Assembly (NCBI GenBank): GCA_947480465.1
Contig: CANKCT010000012.1
Coordinates: 1-11,073 of the forward strand
DNA: 11,073 bases
Reading direction: 5' to 3'
DNA from: Actinomycetota bacterium
Lineage (GTDB): Bacteria > Actinomycetota > Actinomycetes > Nanopelagicales > Nanopelagicaceae
A program made the translations under genes and the position numbers. Each line of letters starts with the position of its first letter. Within the stretch, counting starts at the first letter, position 1. The notes beneath the pieces are model-generated. The model saw only the letters and a program-made list of their open reading frames with translations, ran no database searches and was not told where the DNA came from. This document shows positions 7,876 through 11,073 of this stretch, piece after piece.

Positions 7876-8753
7876 GCGGCTTTGGCCTAGCTGGTCCACC
7901 GCCAGCGCCTTCAATACCTGGGTGGACACATCTGCGTACCGGAAAAGTACGCGATCTATACTCCAATGATAAAAGTGAGATTCTCCTTGTTGCGTCAGAT
8001 CGGATTTCTGCTTTTGACTGGGTAATGCCAACAATTATTCCTGGGAAAGGAGAAATACTCACACAGCTTTCACTATTTTGGTTTGAACTTCTTGAAGACA
8101 TAATTCCGAATCATGTTATCTCTACTGATGTTCCAGACGTGGTTTTAGATCGCGCTGTCATTGTGCAACCACTTGAAATGTTTGAAATTGAATGTGTAGC
8201 ACGTGGATATTTAACAGGAAGTGGATGGAGTGAGTATCAAGCAAACCAAGCTGTTTGCGGTAATAGCCTTCCTGCCGGCTTAATTGATGGTTCGCAGCTT
8301 CCAGTTACGATTTTTACACCTGCAACAAAAGCAGAAATTGGTGACCACGATATAAATATAGATTTTGAATCCGCTGCGAGTAGAATTGGTGTTGAGCAAG
8401 CGCAAGCATTAAAGGAGTTAACAATTAATTTGTACGACACCGCTGCTGATTTTGCAAAAGAGCGCGGAATAATTCTGGCAGATACAAAATTTGAATTTGG
8501 ACTCAACTCTTCAGGTGACATAGTCCTAGGCGATGAGGCTTTAACCCCTGATTCTTCAAGGTTTTGGGAGCTTTCAACCTGGGAGCCTGGTGGAGCGCAA
8601 GCATCCTTCGACAAACAATTTTTACGTGATTACCTCGTAACAAGTGGTTGGGATAGAAATAGCCCGCCTCCAGAGTTACCGGTTGAGATCGTAGAAAAGA
8701 CAGCACTCAGATATGAAGAGGCGTTTTATCGTATAACTGGCAACGTTTTCTAA
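7872..8753 (+). CDS. purC: SAICAR synthetase
   Basis: PurC condenses CAIR with aspartate using ATP to give SAICAR, which PurB then cleaves. The 293-residue product has the N-terminal TGKVRDLY (23-30) and ASDRISAFDW (41-50), the family signature FEIECVARGYLTGS (104-117), LADTKFEFG (202-210), DEALTPDSSRFW (221-232) and SGWDRNSPPP (258-267). The GTG start overlaps the purB stop as GTGA (7872-7875); there is no strong ribosome binding site, so coupling to purB translation is likely. Starting at the GTG gives a short proline-rich lead (GPPPAPSIPGW) before the conserved core. The next in-frame start codons would remove conserved sequence. Confidence 0.97.
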   Translation: MSGFGLAGPPPAPSIPGWTHLRTGKVRDLYSNDKSEILLVASDRISAFDWVMPTIIPGKGEILTQLSLFWFELLEDIIPNHVISTDVPDVVLDRAVIVQPLEMFEIECVARGYLTGSGWSEYQANQAVCGNSLPAGLIDGSQLPVTIFTPATKAEIGDHDINIDFESAASRIGVEQAQALKELTINLYDTAADFAKERGIILADTKFEFGLNSSGDIVLGDEALTPDSSRFWELSTWEPGGAQASFDKQFLRDYLVTSGWDRNSPPPELPVEIVEKTALRYEEAFYRITGNVF

Positions 8754-8756
8754 AAC

Positions 8757-8762
8757 AAGGAG
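8757..8762 (+). promoter_or_regulatory. ribosome binding site that decides the purS start
   Basis: AAGGAG lies in the 12-base gap after purC. It ends three bases before an ATG at 8766 and nine bases before a second in-frame ATG at 8772. The longer spacing is closer to the usual range, so the second ATG is the better start. Confidence 0.6.
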
Positions 8763-8771
8763 AATATGACA

Positions 8772-9017
8772 ATGGCAATAATCGTGGTTGACGTGATGTT
8801 AAAGCCCGAAATTCTCGACCCACAAGGTAATGCCGTCGCATCTGCTTTGCCACGCCTTGGTTTTACCTTTGCACAGTCGGTTAGACAGGGAAAGCGATTT
8901 GAAATTGTTATTGAAGGGGACCCCACACCGGCCCAATTAGCTGAAGTAGAAAAAGCAGCCGAAGTTCTACTTTCAAATCCTGTCATTGAAACTTACGCAG
9001 TAAGAGTTGAAAGCTAA
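8772..9017 (+). CDS. purS: FGAM synthase subunit PurS
   Basis: PurS is the small structural subunit of the three-part formylglycinamidine ribonucleotide synthase (PurS, PurQ, PurL). It bridges the glutaminase and synthase subunits and helps pass ammonia between them. From the ATG at 8772 the product is 81 residues and begins [19 protein letters not shown], a strong match to the family N-terminus. The rest includes [19 protein letters not shown] and the C-terminal NPVIETYAV. An in-frame ATG at 8766 would add only Met-Thr. I prefer 8772 from the spacing to AAGGAG and because known PurS proteins usually start at this point. The TAA shares its last base with the purQ ATG. Confidence 0.93.
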   Translation: MAIIVVDVMLKPEILDPQGNAVASALPRLGFTFAQSVRQGKRFEIVIEGDPTPAQLAEVEKAAEVLLSNPVIETYAVRVES

Positions 9018-9685
9018 TGCGTGTTGGAGTAATAACCTTTCCAGGAACACTTGATGATCGTGATGCGGCGCGCGCTGTTACACATGGTGGTGCCGAAGCT
9101 GTTGCTCTTTGGCATGCAGACTCTGATCTAAAGAATGTAGATGCAGTAATTTTGCCAGGTGGCTTTTCATATGGTGACTATCTTCGGTGTGGAGCAATCT
9201 CTCGCTTTGCTCCAGTAATGAAGTTAGTGATTGAAGCGGCAGAAAAAGGGATGCCAGTTCTTGGAATTTGTAATGGGTTTCAAGTCCTGTGCGAATCACA
9301 TTTGCTTCCTGGGGCATTAACTCGTAACTCAGATCTACATTTTTTGTGCCGCGATCAAGAAATTGAGATTATTAGCAACACAACTGCATGGACAACATCT
9401 TTTAATGTTGGAGAGAAAATAATTATTCCACTTAAAAATGGAGAGGGATCATTTCAATGTGATGACAAGACGCTTGCTCAGTTAGAAGGAGAAGGTCGAG
9501 TTATTGCTCGTTATGTAGGTGAAAATCCCAACGGTTCTCGCAACTTAATTGCAGGCATTTCAAATGTGCGAGGCAATGTAGTAGGCCTTATGCCCCACCC
9601 AGAGCACGCTATTGACTCACTTACTGGCCCATCTGCACAAGGCCTTGGCTTCTTTACTTCGATTTTGAATGCAATGGTGAAGTGA
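9017..9685 (+). CDS. purQ: FGAM synthase glutaminase subunit PurQ
   Basis: PurQ is a class I glutamine amidotransferase: it frees ammonia from glutamine for PurL. The 222-residue product shows [14 protein letters not shown] (47-60), the nucleophile elbow GICNGFQ (83-89) with Cys85, and PHPEH (193-197) with the catalytic His194 and Glu196. The length is usual for a stand-alone PurQ. It lies between purS (1-base overlap) and purL (1-base overlap), as expected for subunits made in fixed ratio. The only upstream match to a ribosome binding site is a weak GAAAG at 9009-9013, so re-initiation after purS is likely. Confidence 0.97.
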   Translation: MRVGVITFPGTLDDRDAARAVTHGGAEAVALWHADSDLKNVDAVILPGGFSYGDYLRCGAISRFAPVMKLVIEAAEKGMPVLGICNGFQVLCESHLLPGALTRNSDLHFLCRDQEIEIISNTTAWTTSFNVGEKIIIPLKNGEGSFQCDDKTLAQLEGEGRVIARYVGENPNGSRNLIAGISNVRGNVVGLMPHPEHAIDSLTGPSAQGLGFFTSILNAMVK

Positions 9686-11073
9686 TGAGTCTTGATACCG
9701 TTTCAATCGCGAAAACTACACCTGAGAATCAACAACCATTTGCCGAGCTTGGACTAAAACCCGACGAGTATTCACGCATAAAAGAGATTCTGGGTCGACG
9801 CCCTACATCATCTGAGTTAGCCATGTATTCCGTGATGTGGTCAGAACATTGCTCATATAAATCTTCTAAAGTTCATTTAAAACAGTTTGGTGAAAAAGCA
9901 CCTCAATCTGATGCTCTACTGGTGGGCATTGGCGAAAATGCCGGAGTTGTTGATGTAGGACAAGGTTATGCAGTTACTTTTAAAATTGAGTCGCATAATC
10001 ACCCATCATTTGTTGAGCCGTATCAAGGCGCAGCTACTGGTGTTGGTGGAATTGTTAGAGATATTTTGACGATGGGTGCCCGCCCAATTGCTGTGATGGA
10101 TCCACTGAGGTTTGGTCCAGCAGATGCACCAGATACTCGTCGAGTTTTGCCAGGAATCGTCGCAGGAGTTGGTGGCTATGGAAACTGTTTAGGGTTACCT
10201 AATATCGGGGGCGAAGTTGTCTTTGATGAAACTTATGCGGGCAATCCACTAGTAAATGCTCTTTGCGTTGGTGTAATGAAACACAGTGATATTAAATTAG
10301 CCAAAGCCGCCGGCGCAGGCAATTTAGTAGTTCTTTTTGGTGCAAAAACTGGTGGAGATGGAATTGGTGGAGTCTCAGTACTAGCTTCTGAAACTTTTGG
10401 TGCTGGAGGTTCAGCAAAACGACCAAGTGTTCAAGTCGGAGACCCTTTTGTAGAAAAGATTTTAATCGAATGCTCACTTGAAATCTTTGCCGAGGATTTA
10501 GTAGTTGGAATACAGGATTTAGGTGGTGCGGGTTTATCGTGTGCAACGAGTGAATTAGCCTCAGGTGGTTCTGGGGGCATGAAAGTAGCGCTAGATAAGG
10601 TTCCTTTGCGCGACCCTTCACTTTCACCCGAAGAGATTTTGATGTCAGAATCACAAGAGCGTATGTGTGCAATCGTTGAACCTGACAAACTTCCACGCTT
10701 TTTAGAGATTTGCAAGAAGTGGGATGTGACTGTAACTGCAATAGGTGAAGTTACAGATGGAGACCGTTTAGAAATTACATGGAACGGTGAAGTGATTGTG
10801 GATGTGCCACCGCGAACTGTTGCTCATGAAGGTCCAGTTTATAACCGCCCATTTACACAACCTGCATATATTGACAAAGTGAATTCGCAAAAAGTGAATG
10901 TCACAATTCCAAGTACACCAGATGAAATTAAGGCAGCAGTACTCAAACTTGCAAGTGCGCCTAATTTAGCCGATAAATCATGGGTTACTTCTCAATATGA
11001 TAAGTATGTTCAGGGAAATACAATTCAATCTCAACCTGATGACTCTGGAATGGTTCGTATTGATGAGAATACA
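9685..11073 (+). CDS. purL: FGAM synthase large subunit PurL (3' end beyond window)
   Basis: PurL uses ATP and PurQ-derived ammonia to turn FGAR into FGAM. The frame stays open from ATG at 9685 to the last base, giving 463 of perhaps 740-760 residues for the small, multi-subunit form. Motifs: [19 protein letters not shown] (44-62) with catalytic His55; [19 protein letters not shown] (101-119); GGIVRDI (121-127); [14 protein letters not shown] (277-290); MSESQERM (320-327); and [10 protein letters not shown] (437-446). The start shares one base with the purQ stop (TGATG). A GTG directly before it, at 9682, is an alternative start that would add one residue. A weak GGTGA at 9676-9680 may act as ribosome binding site. 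The separate purS and purQ confirm the small-PurL type. Confidence 0.96.
   Translation, partial: MSLDTVSIAKTTPENQQPFAELGLKPDEYSRIKEILGRRPTSSELAMYSVMWSEHCSYKSSKVHLKQFGEKAPQSDALLVGIGENAGVVDVGQGYAVTFKIESHNHPSFVEPYQGAATGVGGIVRDILTMGARPIAVMDPLRFGPADAPDTRRVLPGIVAGVGGYGNCLGLPNIGGEVVFDETYAGNPLVNALCVGVMKHSDIKLAKAAGAGNLVVLFGAKTGGDGIGGVSVLASETFGAGGSAKRPSVQVGDPFVEKILIECSLEIFAEDLVVGIQDLGGAGLSCATSELASGGSGGMKVALDKVPLRDPSLSPEEILMSESQERMCAIVEPDKLPRFLEICKKWDVTVTAIGEVTDGDRLEITWNGEVIVDVPPRTVAHEGPVYNRPFTQPAYIDKVNSQKVNVTIPSTPDEIKAAVLKLASAPNLADKSWVTSQYDKYVQGNTIQSQPDDSGMVRIDENT

Noticed and set aside
10292-10741. Minus-strand frames within purL
   Set aside because: The opposite strand encodes clear PurL motifs ([22 protein letters not shown]). 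The antisense product is Leu/His/Gln-rich and looks like a shadow.

Overview
The window reads as chromosomal housekeeping DNA from a low-GC actinobacterium. I infer this from actinobacterial-type PurB and Acs sequences, the fbaA-purA linkage (both genes are also near each other in Mycobacterium), a TlpA-like gene beside acs, mixed ATG/GTG/TTG starts, a probable leaderless acs promoter of TANNNT type, and base composition clearly below 50% GC by eye. A streamlined freshwater acI-type lineage (Nanopelagicales) fits best, but this is inference without a database search.

Left part (1-2490): a lipoprotein thioredoxin of the TlpA/ResA type runs rightward. It converges on a leftward acetyl-CoA synthetase gene (acs). 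The two stop codons share the tetranucleotide TTAA, so no intergenic DNA lies between them.

Middle (2491-2864): this is the only sizeable non-coding stretch. It holds a probable acs promoter facing left, a candidate rightward promoter, a strong ribosome binding site with a 35-codon ORF not obviously related to anything I know, a near-perfect intrinsic terminator, and then about 110 bases of leader before fbaA.

Right part (2865-11073, running off the end): eight rightward genes form a tight probable operon, fbaA-purA-purD-purB-purC-purS-purQ-purL. FbaA is a class II fructose-bisphosphate aldolase. The rest supply five steps of de novo IMP synthesis (PurD; the PurS/Q/L FGAM synthase complex; PurC; PurB; PurB also acts in the AMP branch) and the first committed AMP step (PurA). 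Gaps within the pur genes run from +18 to -4 bases, which suggests translational coupling. purL is cut by the window end, after about 463 codons. purF, purM, purN, purE, purK and purH are not in the window.

I see no mobile element, CRISPR array, tRNA, rRNA or phage gene. The one element that is not explained by known families is the 35-codon ORF with its own ribosome binding site and terminator at 2588-2753.
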